A DNA stretch of 64,000 nt from Halichoerus grypus (Eukaryota > Chordata > Mammalia > Carnivora > Phocidae), in assembly GCF_964656455.1 (NCBI RefSeq), contig NC_135715.1, forward strand, positions 80,392,414 through 80,456,413, read 5' to 3'. The position numbers were made by a program, and so were the translations under genes. The notes beneath the pieces were generated by a model. The model saw only the letters and a program-made list of their open reading frames with translations, was not told the DNA's origin and made no database searches. Position 1 is the stretch's first letter. Each line of letters begins with the position of its first letter. Below are positions 48,632-62,383 of the stretch, in pieces.

Positions 48632-51134
48632 CTATCTCCCACACAGAGGTCGACGGTCGCTAAAGCACGGTTTCTCTTCAGTGTTGTTTCTCCGAGTTAG
48701 AACGCTTGCTCTTAGACTTCCCTGCAAAAGTGGGGCCGCAGTGCTAGCTTCAGGAAACAAGTGGGGAGTCGTGTTCTGCCTTCTGCCGGGGCCTGAGTCC
48801 CACACGGGAAATGGTTCTGCGCTCACTTGCAGTGCGCTCACGCATGCACACAGCAAAATGCGTCCACCCTCGGGCATGGCTACTTTAGCCGAAGCAGGAA
48901 TTCTCTACAGAGTTGTTCCTTTGAGTTCGGTGGTTGGCTTTAGGCCTGCAGGCACACCCGGGGCAAGGGTACTAGCCTCATAAACAAGAGGTGAGTTGAG
49001 AGCTGCCTTCCGCTCCGGCCTGTTTCTCACTCCATTTCACGTATGGGACCCTTTCCCCGGGCTCTCATACACGAGCACTGTCAAATTCCTCTGGCTTCAG
49101 GAACGGCAATGTTAACTAAAGCGCAGTAACTCTATAGCATTGATTCTTGGTGTTAGTAGCCTGGTAAGTAGGCATCCAGGCACACAGGGTACAGCAGTGC
49201 TAATCTCCTAAAACAAGAGGGGAGTCGACAGCAGCCTTCCTTACAGGCCTGCTTCTCACTCCGAGTTACGTTTAGGTTCCACTTCTCATGCTTTCCCGAA
49301 AACACACAATCGAGGAAGTGCACGCTCAGGAAGGGCGATCTTTGCTGACGCACGGGTTCTCTACAGTTTTGTTCCTTTGCGTTGGGTGGATGGCCCTTAG
49401 GACTCCACGCACACACGGGAGAGCCGATCTAGTTTCCCGAAACAAGAGTTGAGTCGATAGGTGCCTTCTGCCCATGCTTATTTCTCCCTCGGAATTCTGC
49501 TGGGACTCATTCCCCAGGTTTGCACTCAAGCAGAGTTGAACATGCTGCCACCCTGTGGCGAGGCGAATGAGCTGAAGCTGGGATTCTTGACCGGCTTCTT
49601 TCTGCCAAATCAGTGTGGAGCACTTAGCATTCCTATGCACACATGGAGCAGTAGTGGTAGCTTCAGGTAACAGGAGCTGAGCCGAGAGGTGCCTTCTGGG
49701 CCGGACTTCTTCTCCCTCGGTTTCACGTAAGGAACCCGTTCCCCAGGCTCTCACCCACGGTAGCCTGGAAACTGCTTCCTCCCTCAGAGACGTGGATGGC
49801 AGCTAAAGCACGATTTCTCTACCGTGTTGTTTCTTCGAGTTAGAACGCTAGCGATTAGACTTCCATGCAAAAGTGGGGCCGCAGAGCTAACTTCATGAAA
49901 CAAGTGGGGAGGCGTGTCCTCCCTTCTCCCGGGGCCTGAGTCTCACACGGAAAATGGTTTGGGACTCCATTGCACTTCTCTCACGCATGCACACAGCAAA
50001 ATGCTTCCAGCCTCAGGAATGCCTATTTTCGCTGAAGCAGGAATTCTCTACAGAGTTGTTCCTTCGACTTAGGTGCTTGGCTTTAGGCCTGCAGGCACAC
50101 CCGGGGCAAATGCACTAGCCTCGTAAACAAAAGGTGAGTTGACAGCTGCCTTCTGCACTGGCCTGTCTCTCCCTCGATTTTACCTATGGAACCTGTCCCC
50201 AGGCTGTCACCCACAGTGCGGCGCGAACTGCTTTCTCACACAGAGAGGTCGACGGTAGCTAAAGCACGCTTTCTCTCCACTGTTGTTTCTTCGAGTTTGA
50301 ACGCTAGTGATTAGACTTCCAGGCAAAAGTGGGGCCGCAGTGCGAGCTTCATGAAACAAGTGGGGAGTCGTGTTCTGCTTTCTTCCGGGGCCTGAGTCTC
50401 ACACAGGAAATGGTTTGGGACTCAGTTGCAGTGCTCTCACGCTTGCACACAGCAAAATGCGTCCACCCTCAGGCATGGCTATTTTATTTATTTATTTTTT
50501 TTTTTGCTAGAATTATGGGTTTCTCTTTTCTTTTTTTTTTTTAATTTTTTTATTGTTATGTTAATCCCCATACATTACATCATTAGTTTTAGATATAGTG
50601 TTCCATGATTCATTGTTTGTGCATAACACCCAGTGCTCCATGCAGAACGTGCCCTCCTCAATACCCATCACCAGGCTAACCCATCTTCCCACCCCCCTCC
50701 CCTCTAGAACCCTCAGTTTGTTTTTCAGAGTCCATCGTCTCTCATGGTTCTTCTCCCCCTCCGATTTCCCCCCCTTCATTCTTCCCCTCCTGCTACATTC
50801 TTCTTCTTCTTTTTTTCTTTCTTAACATATATTGCATTATTTGTTTCAGAGGTACAGATCCGAGATTCAACAGTCTTGCACAATTCACAGTGCTTACCAG
50901 AACACATACCCTCCCCAGTGTCCATCACCCAGTCACCCCATCCCTCCCACCCCACCCCCCACTCCAGCAACCCTCAGTTTGTTTCCTGAGATTAAGAATT
51001 CCTCATATCAGTGAGGTCATATGATACACGTCTTTCTCTGTTTGACTTATTTCGCTCAGCATAATACCCTCCACTTCCATCCACGTCGTTGCAAATGGCA
51101 AGATCTCATTCCTTTTGATGGCTGCATAATATTC

Positions 51135-51185
<51 letters not shown>

Positions 51186-52369
51186 ACATCTTCTTTATCC
51201 TTTCATCTGTTGATGGACACCTTGGCTCTTTCCACAGTTTGGCTATTCTGGACATTGCTGCTATAAACATCGGGGTGCACGTACCCTTTCGGGTCCCTAC
51301 TTTGGTATCTTTGGGGTAAATACCCAGGAGGGCAATTGCTGGATCATATGGTAGCTCTATTTTCAACTTTTTGAGGAACCTCCATACTGTTTTCCAGAGT
51401 GGCTCAGGCACGGCTATTTTAGCCGAAGCACGAATTCTCTAAAGAGTTGTTCCCTTGAGTTAGGTGGTTGGCTTTAGGCCTGCAGGCACACCCGGGGCAA
51501 GGGTCCTAGCATCAGAAACAAGAGGTGAGTTGAGAGCTCCCTTCCACACCGGCCTGTTTCTCACTCCCTTTCACGTGTGGGACCCTTTCCCGGTCTCCCA
51601 TACAGGAGCACTGTAAAATTCCTCCGTCTTCAGGAACGGCAATGTTAGATAAAGGGCAGTAACTATACACCATGGATTCTTGGCCTTAGTAGCCTGGTAG
51701 GCGAATGAGCTGCAGCTGGGATTCTTTACAGGCTTGTTCCTTCCAAGTCCGTGTTGAGCCCGGAGCATTCCAAGCACACATGGAGCACTAGTGTTAGCTT
51801 CAGGTAGCAAGAGCTGAGTCCAGAGGTGCCTTCTGGCCGGAACTGTTTCCGCCTCGGTTTCACGTATGGAACCCGTTCCCCAGGCTCTCACCCACGGTAC
51901 CCTGTATACTGCTTCCTCCGTCTAGAGGTCGACGGTAACGGAAGCACGATTTCTCTACACTGTTGTTTCTTTGAGTTAGAACGCTAGTGATGAGGCTTCC
52001 ATGCAAAAGTGGGGCCGCAGTGCTAGCTTGAGGAAACACACGGGGAGTCGTGTTCTGCCTTCTGCTGGGGCCTGAGTCTCACTCGCAAAAAGCTTTGGAC
52101 TCCCTTGCAGTGCTCTCATGCACGCACACGACAAAATGCTTCCCCCCTCAGCAGCGGCTGTTTTAGCTGAAGCATGGATTCTCCACCGAGTTTTGCCTTC
52201 GAGTTAGGCGGTTTTTATTAAGCCTGCCTGCACACACAGCCGGGGCAACGGTACTCGCCCCATAACCATGGTGTGAGTTGAGAGCTGCCTTCTCTCCGGC
52301 CTGTCTCTCCCTCGATTTTACGAACTGGAACCCGTCCCCAGGCTCTCACCCACAGTACACCCTAAACTG
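48632..52369 (+). repeat. Satellite C higher-order unit 5 (3738 bp)
   Basis: Keeps the 9-bp tctcccaca and has 'cagtgctctcacgctt' before the L1. It is very close to unit 6; both share 'gcggtttttattaagcc' near 52210 and 55950, where other units read ggttttcatt. Confidence 0.92.
50487..51403 (-). mobile_element. 5'-truncated L1 in unit 5, antisense
   Basis: (TA)22 at 51140-51183, preceded by tttt instead of ttg. Variants: gatccgag (C), ccctccactt (C), gacacctt (C). Confidence 0.95.
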
Positions 52370-54872
52370 CTATCTCCCACACAGAGGTCGACGGTCGCTA
52401 AAGCACGGTTTCTCTTCAGTGTTGTTTCTCCGAGTTAGAACGCTTGCTCTTAGACTTCCCTGCAAAAGTGGGGCCGCAGTGCTAGCTTCAGGAAACAAGT
52501 GGGGAGTCGTGTTCTGCCTTCTGCCGGGGCCTGAGTCCCACACGGGAAATGGTTCTGCGCTCACTTGCAGTGCGCTCACGCATGCACACAGCAAAATGCG
52601 TCCACCCTCGGGCATGGCTACTTTAGCCGAAGCAGGAATTCTCTACAGAGTTGTTCCTTTGAGTTCGGTGGTTGGCTTTAGGCCTGCAGGCACACCCGGG
52701 GCAAGGGTACTAGCCTCATAAACAAGAGGTGAGTTGAGAGCTGCCTTCCGCTCCGGCCTGTTTCTCACTCCATTTCACGTATGGGACCCTTTCCCCGGGC
52801 TCTCATACACGAGCACTGTCAAATTCCTCTGGCTTCAGGAACGGCAATGTTAACTAAAGCGCAGTAACTCTATAGCATTGATTCTTGGTGTTAGTAGCCT
52901 GGTAAGTAGGCATCCAGGCACACAGGGTACAGCAGTGCTAATCTCCTAAAACAAGAGGGGAGTCGACAGCAGCCTTCCTTACAGGCCTGCTTCTCACTCC
53001 GAGTTACGTTTAGGTTCCACTTCTCATGCTTTCCCGAAAACACACAATCGAGGAAGTGCACGCTCAGGAAGGGCGATCTTTGCTGACGCACGGGTTCTCT
53101 ACAGTTTTGTTCCTTTGCGTTGGGTGGATGGCCCTTAGGACTCCACGCACACACGGGAGAGCCGATCTAGTTTCCCGAAACAAGAGTTGAGTCGATAGGT
53201 GCCTTCTGCCCATGCTTATTTCTCCCTCGGAATTCTGCTGGGACTCATTCCCCAGGTTTGCACTCAAGCAGAGTTGAACATGCTGCCACCCTGTGGCGAG
53301 GCGAATGAGCTGAAGCTGGGATTCTTGACCGGCTTCTTTCTGCCAAATCAGTGTGGAGCACTTAGCATTCCTATGCACACATGGAGCAGTAGTGGTAGCT
53401 TCAGGTAACAGGAGCTGAGCCGAGAGGTGCCTTCTGGGCCGGACTTCTTCTCCCTCGGTTTCACGTAAGGAACCCGTTCCCCAGGCTCTCACCCACGGTA
53501 GCCTGGAAACTGCTTCCTCCCTCAGAGACGTGGATGGCAGCTAAAGCACGATTTCTCTACCGTGTTGTTTCTTCGAGTTAGAACGCTAGCGATTAGACTT
53601 CCATGCAAAAGTGGGGCCGCAGAGCTAACTTCATGAAACAAGTGGGGAGGCGTGTCCTCCCTTCTCCCGGGGCCTGAGTCTCACACGGAAAATGGTTTGG
53701 GACTCCATTGCACTTCTCTCACGCATGCACACAGCAAAATGCTTCCAGCCTCAGGAATGCCTATTTTCGCTGAAGCAGGAATTCTCTACAGAGTTGTTCC
53801 TTCGACTTAGGTGCTTGGCTTTAGGCCTGCAGGCACACCCGGGGCAAATGCACTAGCCTCGTAAACAAAAGGTGAGTTGACAGCTGCCTTCTGCACTGGC
53901 CTGTCTCTCCCTCGATTTTACCTATGGAACCTGTCCCCAGGCTGTCACCCACAGTGCGGCGCGAACTGCTTTCTCACACAGAGAGGTCGACGGTAGCTAA
54001 AGCACGCTTTCTCTCCACTGTTGTTTCTTCGAGTTTGAACGCTAGTGATTAGACTTCCAGGCAAAAGTGGGGCCGCAGTGCGAGCTTCATGAAACAAGTG
54101 GGGAGTCGTGTTCTGCTTTCTTCCGGGGCCTGAGTCTCACACAGGAAATGGTTTGGGACTCAGTTGCAGTGCTCTCACGCTTGCACACAGCAAAATGCGT
54201 CCACCCTCAGGCATGGCTATTTTATTTATTTATTTTTTTTTTTGCTAGAATTATGGGTTTCTCTTTTCTTTTTTTTTTTTAATTTTTTTATTGTTATGTT
54301 AATCCCCATACATTACATCATTAGTTTTAGATATAGTGTTCCATGATTCATTGTTTGTGCATAACACCCAGTGCTCCATGCAGAACGTGCCCTCCTCAAT
54401 ACCCATCACCAGGCTAACCCATCTTCCCACCCCCCTCCCCTCTAGAACCCTCAGTTTGTTTTTCAGAGTCCATCGTCTCTCATGGTTCTTCTCCCCCTCC
54501 GATTTCCCCCCCTTCATTCTTCCCCTCCTGCTACATTCTTCTTCTTCTTTTTTTCTTTCTTAACATATATTGCATTATTTGTTTCAGAGGTACAGATCCG
54601 AGATTCAACAGTCTTCCACAATTCACAGTGCTTACCAGAACACATACCCTCCCCAGTGTCCATCACCCAGTCACCCCATCCCTCCCACCCCACCCCCCAC
54701 TCCAGCAACCCTCAGTTTGTTTCCTGAGATTAAGAATTCCTCATATCAGTGAGGTCATATGATACACGTCTTTCTCTGTTTGACTTATTTCGCTCAGCAT
54801 AATACCCTCCACTTCCATCCACGTCGTTGCAAATGGCAAGATCTCATTCCTTTTGATGGCTGCATAATATTC

Positions 54873-54925
<53 letters not shown>

Positions 54926-56109
54926 ACATCTTCTTTATCCTTTCATCTGTTGATGGACACCTTGGCTCTTTCCACAGTTTGGCTATTCTGGACATTGCTG
55001 CTATAAACATCGGGGTGCACGTACCCTTTCGGGTCCCTACTTTGGTATCTTTGGGGTAAATACCCAGGAGGGCAATTGCTGGATCATATGGTAGCTCTAT
55101 TTTCAACTTTTTGAGGAACCTCCATACTGTTTTCCAGAGTGGCTCAGGCATGGCTATTTTAGCCGAAGCACGAATTCTCTAAAGAGTTGTTCCCTTGAGT
55201 TAGGTGGTTGGCTTTAGGCCTGCAGGCACACCCGGGGCAAGGGTCCTAGCATCAGAAACAAGAGGTGAGTTGAGAGCTCCCTTCCACACCGGCCTGTTTC
55301 TCACTCCCTTTCACGTGTGGGACCCTTTCCCGGTCTCCCATACAGGAGCACTGTAAAATTCCTCCGTCTTCAGGAACGGCAATGTTAGATAAAGGGCAGT
55401 AACTATACACCATGGATTCTTGGCCTTAGTAGCCTGGTAGGCGAATGAGCTGCAGCTGGGATTCTTTACAGGCTTGTTCCTTCCAAGTCCGTGTTGAGCC
55501 CGGAGCATTCCAAGCACACATGGAGCACTAGTGTTAGCTTCAGGTAGCAAGAGCTGAGTCCAGAGGTGTCTTCTGGCCGGAACTGTTTCCGCCTCGGTTT
55601 CACGTATGGAACCCGTTCCCCAGGCTCTCACCCACGGTACCCTGTATACTGCTTCCTCCGTCTAGAGGTCGACGGTAACGGAAGCACGATTTCTCTACAC
55701 TGTTGTTTCTTTGAGTTAGAACGCTAGTGATGAGGCTTCCATGCAAAAGTGGGGCCGCAGTGCTAGCTTGAGGAAACACACGGGGAGTCGTGTTCTGCCT
55801 TCTGCTGGGGCCTGAGTCTCACTCGCAAAAAGCTTTGGACTCCCTTGCAGTGCTCTCATGCACGCACACGACAAAATGCTTCCCCCCTCAGCAGCGGCTG
55901 TTTTAGCTGAAGCATGGATTCTCCACCGAGTTTTTCCTTCGAGTTAGGCGGTTTTTATTAAGCCTGCCTGCACACACAGCCGGGGCAACGGTACTCGCCC
56001 CATAACCATGGTGTGAGTTGAGAGCTGCCTTATCTCCGGCCTGTCTCTCCCTCCATTTTACGAAATGGAACCCGTCCCCAGGCTCTCACCCACAGTACAC
56101 CCTAAACTG
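52370..56109 (+). repeat. Satellite C higher-order unit 6 (3740 bp)
   Basis: Longest unit. Keeps the 9-bp tctcccaca. Own marks are 'gaggtgtcttctgg' near 55566, 'gccttatctccgg' near 56028 and 'ccctccattttacg' near 56049. Confidence 0.92.
54225..55143 (-). mobile_element. 5'-truncated L1 in unit 6, antisense
   Basis: (TA)23 at 54878-54923. Variants: gatccgag (C), cttccacaattc (shared with unit 3), ccctccactt (C), gacacctt (C). This is the only copy where the right duplication reads tcaggcatgg, so its two duplications are identical. Confidence 0.95.
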
Positions 56110-58611
56110 CTATCTCCCACACAGAGGTCGACGGTAGCTAAAGCACGGTTTCTCTTCAGTGTTGTTTCTCCGAGTTAGAACGCTTGCTCTTAGACTTCCC
56201 TGCAAAAGTGGGGCCGCAGTGCTAGCTTCAGGAAACAAGTGGGGAGTCGTGTTCTGCCTTCTGCCGGGGCCTGAGTCCCACACGGGAAATGGTTCTGCGC
56301 TCACTTGCAGTGCGCTCACGCATGCACACAGCAAAATGCGTCCACCCTCGGGCATGGCTACTTTAGCCGAAGCAGGAATTCTCTACAGAGTTGTTCCTTT
56401 GAGTTCGGTGGTTGGCTTTAGGCCTGCAGGCACACCCGGGGCAAGGGTACTAGCCTCATAAACAAGAGGTGAGTTGAGAGCTGCCTTCCGCTCCGGCCTG
56501 TTTCTCACTCCATTTCACGTATGGGACCCTTTCCCCGGGCTCTCATACACGAGCACTGTCAAATTCCTCTGGCTTCAGGAACGGCAATGTTAACTAAAGC
56601 GCAGTAACTCTATAGCATTGATTCTTGGTGTTAGTAGCCTGGTAAGTAGGCATCCAGGCACACAGGGTACAGCAGTGCTAATCTCCTCAAACAAGAGGGG
56701 AGTCGACAGCAGCCTTCCTTACAGGCCTGCTTCTCACTCCGAGTTACGTTTAGGTTCCACTTCTCATGCTTTCCCGAAAACACACAATCGAGGAAGTGCA
56801 CGCTCAGGAAGGGCGATCTTTGCTGACGCACGGGTTCTCTACAGTTTTGTTCCTTTGCGTTGGGTGGATGGCCCTTAGGACTCCACGCACACACGGGAGA
56901 GCCGATCTAGTTTCCCGAAACAAGAGTTGAGTCGATAGGTGCCTTCTGCCCATGCTTATTTCTCCCTCGGAATTCTGCTGGGACTCATTCCCCAGGTTTG
57001 CACTCAAGCAGAGTTGAACATGCTGCCACCCTGTGGCGAGGCGAATGAGCTGAAGCTGGGATTCTTGACCGGCTTCTTTCTGCCAAATCAGTGTGGAGCA
57101 CTTAGCATTCCTATGCACACATGGAGCAGTAGTGGTAGCTTCAGGTAACAGGAGCTGAGCCGAGAGGTGCCTTCTGGGCCGGACTTCTTCTCCCTCGGTT
57201 TCACGTAAGGAACCCGTTCCCCAGGCTCTCACCCACGGTAGCCTGGAAACTGCTTCCTCCCTCAGAGACGTGGATGGCAGCTAAAGCACGATTTCTCTAC
57301 CGTGTTGTTTCTTCGAGTTAGAACGCTAGCGATTAGACTTCCATGCAAAAGTGGGGCCGCAGAGCTAACTTCATGAAACAAGTGGGGAGGCGTGTCCTCC
57401 CTTCTCCCGGGGCCTGAGTCTCACACGGAAAATGGTTTGGGACTCCATTGCACTTCTCTCACGCATGCACACAGCAAAATGCTTCCAGCCTCAGGAATGC
57501 CTATTTTCGCTGAAGCAGGAATTCTCTACAGAGTTGTTCCTTCGACTTAGGTGCTTGGCTTTAGGCCTGCAGGCACACCCGGGGCAAATGCACTAGCCTC
57601 GTAAACAAAAGGTGAGTTGACAGCTGCCTTCTGCACTGGCCTGTCTCTCCCTCGATTTTACCTATGGAACCTGTCCCCAGGCTGTCACCCACAGTGCGGC
57701 GCGAACTGCTTTCTCACACAGAGAGGTCGACGGTAGCTAAAGCACGCTTTCTCTCCACTGTTGTTTCTTCGAGTTTGAACGCTAGTGATTAGACTTCCAG
57801 GCAAAAGTGGGGCCGCAGTGCGAGCTTCATGAAACAAGTGGGGAGTCGTGTTCTGCTTTCTTCCGGGGCCTGAGTCTCACACAGGAAATGGTTTGGGACT
57901 CAGTTGCAGTGCGCTCACGCTTGCACACAGCAAAATGCGTCCACCCTCAGGCATGGCTATTTTATTTATTTATTTATTTTTTTGCTAGAATTATGGGTTT
58001 TTCTTTTCTTTTTTTTTTAAATTTTTTTATTGTTATGTTAATCCCCATACATTACATCATTAGTTTTAGATATAGTGTTCCATGATTCATTGTTTGTGCA
58101 TAACACCCAGTGCTCCATGCAGAACGTGCCCTCCTCAATACCCATCACCAGGCTAACCCATCTTCCCACCCCCCTCCCCTCTAGAACCCTCAGTTTGTTT
58201 TTCAGAGTCCATCGTCTCTCATGGTTCTTCTCCCCCTCCGATTTCCCCCCCTTCATTCTTCCCCTCCTGCTACATTCTTCTTCTTCTTTTTTTCTTTCTT
58301 AACATATATTGCATTATTTGTTTCAGAGGTACAGATCCGAGATTCAACAGTCTTGCACAATTCACAGTGCTTACCAGAACACATACCCTCCCCAGTGTCC
58401 ATCACCCAGTCACCCCATCCCTCCCACCCCACCCCCCACTCCAGCAACCCTCAGTTTGTTTCCTGAGATTAAGAATTCCTCATATCAGTGAGGTCATATG
58501 ATACACGTCTTTCTCTGTTTGACTTATTTCGCTCAGCATAATACCCTCCACTTCCATCCACGTCGTTGCAAATGGCAAGATCTCATTCCTTTTGATGGCT
58601 GCATAATATTC

Positions 58612-58658
<47 letters not shown>

Positions 58659-59842
58659 ACATCTTCTTTATCCATTCATCTGTTGATGGACATCTTGGCT
58701 CTTTCCACAGTTTGGCTATTCTGGACATTGCTGCTATAAACATCGGGGTGCACGTACCCTTTCGGGTCCCTACTTTGGTATCTTTGGGGTAAATACCCAG
58801 GAGGGCAATTGCTGGATCATATGGTAGCTCTATTTTCAACTTTTTGAGGAACCTCCATACTGTTTTCCAGAGTGGCTCAGGCACGGCTATTTTAGCCGAA
58901 GCACGAATTCTCTAAAGAGTTGTTCCCTTGAGTTAGGTGGTTGGCTTTAGGCCTGCAGGCACACCCGGGGCAAGGGTCCTAGCATCAGAAACAAGAGGTG
59001 AGTTGAGAGCTCCCTTCCACACCGGCCTGTTTCTCACTCCCTTTCACGTGTGGGACCCTTTCCCGGTCTCCCATACAGGAGCACTGTAAAATTCCTCCGT
59101 CTTCAGGAACGGCAATGTTAGATAAAGGGCAGTAACTATACACCATGGATTCTTGGCCTTAGTAGCCTGGTAGGCGAATGAGCTGCAGCTGGGATTCTTT
59201 ACAGGCTTGTTCCTTCCAAGTCCGTGTTGAGCCCGGAGCATTCCAAGCACACATGGAGCACTAGTGTTAGCTTCAGGTAGCAAGAGCTGAGTCCAGAGGT
59301 GCCTTCTGGCCGGAACTGTTTCCGCCTCGGTTTCACGTATGGAACCCGTTCCCCAGGCTCTCACCCACGGTACCCTGTATACTGCTTCCTCCGTCTAGAG
59401 GTCGACGGTAACGGAAGCACGATTTCTCTACACTGTTGTTTCTTTGAGTTAGAACGCTAGTGATGAGGCTTCCATGCAAAAGTGGGGCCGCAGTGCTAGC
59501 TTGAGGAAACACACGGGGAGTCGTGTTCTGCCTTCTGCTGGGGCCTGAGTCTCACTCGCAAAAAGCTTTGGACTCCCTTGCAGTGCTCTCATGCACGCAC
59601 ACGACAAAATGCTTCCCCCCTCAGCAGCGGCTGTTTTAGCTGAAGCATGGATTCTCCACCGAGTTTTGCCTTCGAGTTAGGCGGTTTTCATTAAGCCTGC
59701 CTGCACACACAGCCGGGGCAACGGTACTCGCCCCATAACCATGGTGTGAGTTGAGAGCTGCCTTCTCTCCGGCCTGTCTCTCCCTCGATTTTACGAACTG
59801 GAACCCGTCCCCAGGCTCTCACCCACAGTACACCCTAAACTG
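56110..59842 (+). repeat. Satellite C higher-order unit 7 (3733 bp)
   Basis: Keeps the 9-bp tctcccaca and has gacggtagct at the start, like units 1 and 9. It shares 'ctcctcaaacaagagg' (near 56685) only with unit 8; the others read ctcctaaaac. Confidence 0.92.
57965..58876 (-). mobile_element. 5'-truncated L1 in unit 7, antisense
   Basis: (TA)20 at 58617-58656. Variants: gatccgag (C), ccctccactt (C), gacatctt (T); 'gggtttttc' in the spacer between the A-tracts, as in unit 1. Confidence 0.95.
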
Positions 59843-62337
59843 CTACAGAGGTCGACGGTCGCTAAAGCACGGTTTCTCTTCAGTGTTGTTTCTCCGAGTT
59901 AGAACGCTTGCTCTTAGACTTCCCTGCAAAAGTGGGGCCGCAGTGCTAGCTTCAGGAAACAAGTGGGGAGTCGTGTTCTGCCTTCTGCCGGGGCCTGAGT
60001 CCCACACGGGAAATGGTTCTGCGCTCACTTGCAGTGCGCTCACGCATGCACACAGCAAAATGCGTCCACCCTCGGGCATGGCTACTTTAGCCGAAGCAGG
60101 AATTCTCTACAGAGTTGTTCCTTTGAGTTCGGTGGTTGGCTTTAGGCCTGCAGGCACACCCGGGGCAAGGGTACTAGCCTCATAAACAAGAGGTGAGTTG
60201 AGAGCTGCCTTCCGCTCCGGCCTGTTTCTCACTCCATTTCACGTATGGGACCCTTTCCCCGGGCTCTCATACACGAGCACTGTCAAATTCCTCTGGCTTC
60301 AGGAACGGCAATGTTAACTAAAGCGCAGTAACTCTATAGCATTGATTCTTGGTGTTAGTAGCCTGGTAAGTAGGCATCCAGGCACACAGGGTACAGCAGT
60401 GCTAATCTCCTCAAACAAGAGGGGAGTCGACAGCAGCCTTCCTTACAGGCCTGCTTCTCACTCCGAGTTACGTTTAGGTTCCACTTCTCATGCTTTCCCG
60501 AAAACACACAATCGAGGAAGTGCACGCTCAGGAAGGGCGATCTTTGCTGACGCACGGGTTCTCTACAGTTTTGTTCCTTTGCGTTGGGTGGATGGCCCTT
60601 AGGACTCCACGCACACACGGGAGAGCCGATCTAGTTTCCCGAAACAAGAGTTGAGTCGATAGGTGCCTTCTGCCCATGCTTATTTCTCCCTCGGAATTCT
60701 GCTGGGACTCATTCCCCAGGTTTGCACTCAAGCAGAGTTGAACATGCTGCCACCCTGTGGCGAGGCGAATGAGCTGAAGCTGGGATTCTTGACCGGCTTC
60801 TTTCTGCCAAATCAGTGTGGAGCACTTAGCATTCCTATGCACACATGGAGCAGTAGTGGTAGCTTCAGGTAACAGGAGCTGAGCCGAGAGGTGCCTTCTG
60901 GGCCGGACTTCTTCTCCCTCGGTTTCACGTAAGGAACCCGTTCCCCAGGCTCTCACCCACGGTAGCCTGGAAACTGCTTCCTCCCTCAGAGACGTGGATG
61001 GCAGCTAAAGCACGATTTCTCTACCGTGTTGTTTCTTCGAGTTAGAACGCTAGCGATTAGACTTCCATGCAAAAGTGGGGCCGCAGAGCTAACTTCATGA
61101 AACAAGTGGGGAGGCGTGTCCTCCCTTCTCCCGGGGCCTGAGTCTCACACGGAAAATGGTTTGGGACTCCATTGCACTTCTCTCACGCATGCACACAGCA
61201 AAATGCTTCCAGCCTCAGGAATGCCTATTTTCGCTGAAGCAGGAATTCTCTACAGAGTTGTTCCTTCGACTTAGGTGCTTGGCTTTAGGCCTGCAGGCAC
61301 ACCCGGGGCAAATGCACTAGCCTCGTAAACAAAAGGTGAGTTGACAGCTGCCTTCTGCACTGGCCTGTCTCTCCCTCGATTTTACCTATGGAACCTGTCC
61401 CCAGGCTGTCACCCACAGTGCGGCGCGAACTGCTTTCTCACACAGAGAGGTCGACGGTAGCTAAAGCACGCTTTCTCTCCACTGTTGTTTCTTCGAGTTT
61501 GAACGCTAGTGATTAGACTTCCAGGCAAAAGTGGGGCCGCAGTGCGAGCTTCATGAAACAAGTGGGGAGTCGTGTTCTGCTTTCTTCCGGGGCCTGAGTC
61601 TCACACAGGAAATGGTTTGGGACTCAGTTGCAGTGCTCTCACGCTTGCACACAGCAAAATGCGTCCACCCTCAGGCATGGCTATTTTATTTATTTATTTA
61701 TTTTTTTTGCTAGAATTATGGGTTTCTCTTTTCTTTTTTTTTTTTAATTTTTTTATTGTTATGTTAATCCCCATACATTACATCATTAGTTTTAGATATA
61801 GTGTTCCATGATTCATTGTTTGTGCATAACACCCAGTGCTCCATGCAGAACGTGCCCTCCTCAATACCCATCACCAGGCTAACCCATCTTCCCACCCCCC
61901 TCCCCTCTAGAACCCTCAGTTTGTTTTTCAGAGTCCATCGTCTCTCATGGTTCTTCTCCCCCTCCGATTTCCCCCCCTTCATTCTTCCCCTCCTGCTACA
62001 TTCTTCTTCTTCTTTTTTTCTTTCTTAACATATATTGCATTATTTGTTTCAGAGGTACAGATCTGAGATTCAACAGTCTTGCACAATTCACAGTGCTTAC
62101 CAGAACACATACCCTCCCCAGTGTCCATCACCCAGTCACCCCATCCCTCCCACCCCACCCCCCACTCCAGCAACCCTCAGTTTGTTTCCTGAGATTAAGA
62201 ATTCCTCATATCAGTGAGGTCATATGATACACGTCTTTCTCTGTTTGACTTATTTCGCTCAGCATAATACCCTCCAGTTCCATCCACGTCGTTGCAAATG
62301 GCAAGATCTCATTCCTTTTGATGGCTGCATAATATTC

Positions 62338-62383
<46 letters not shown>

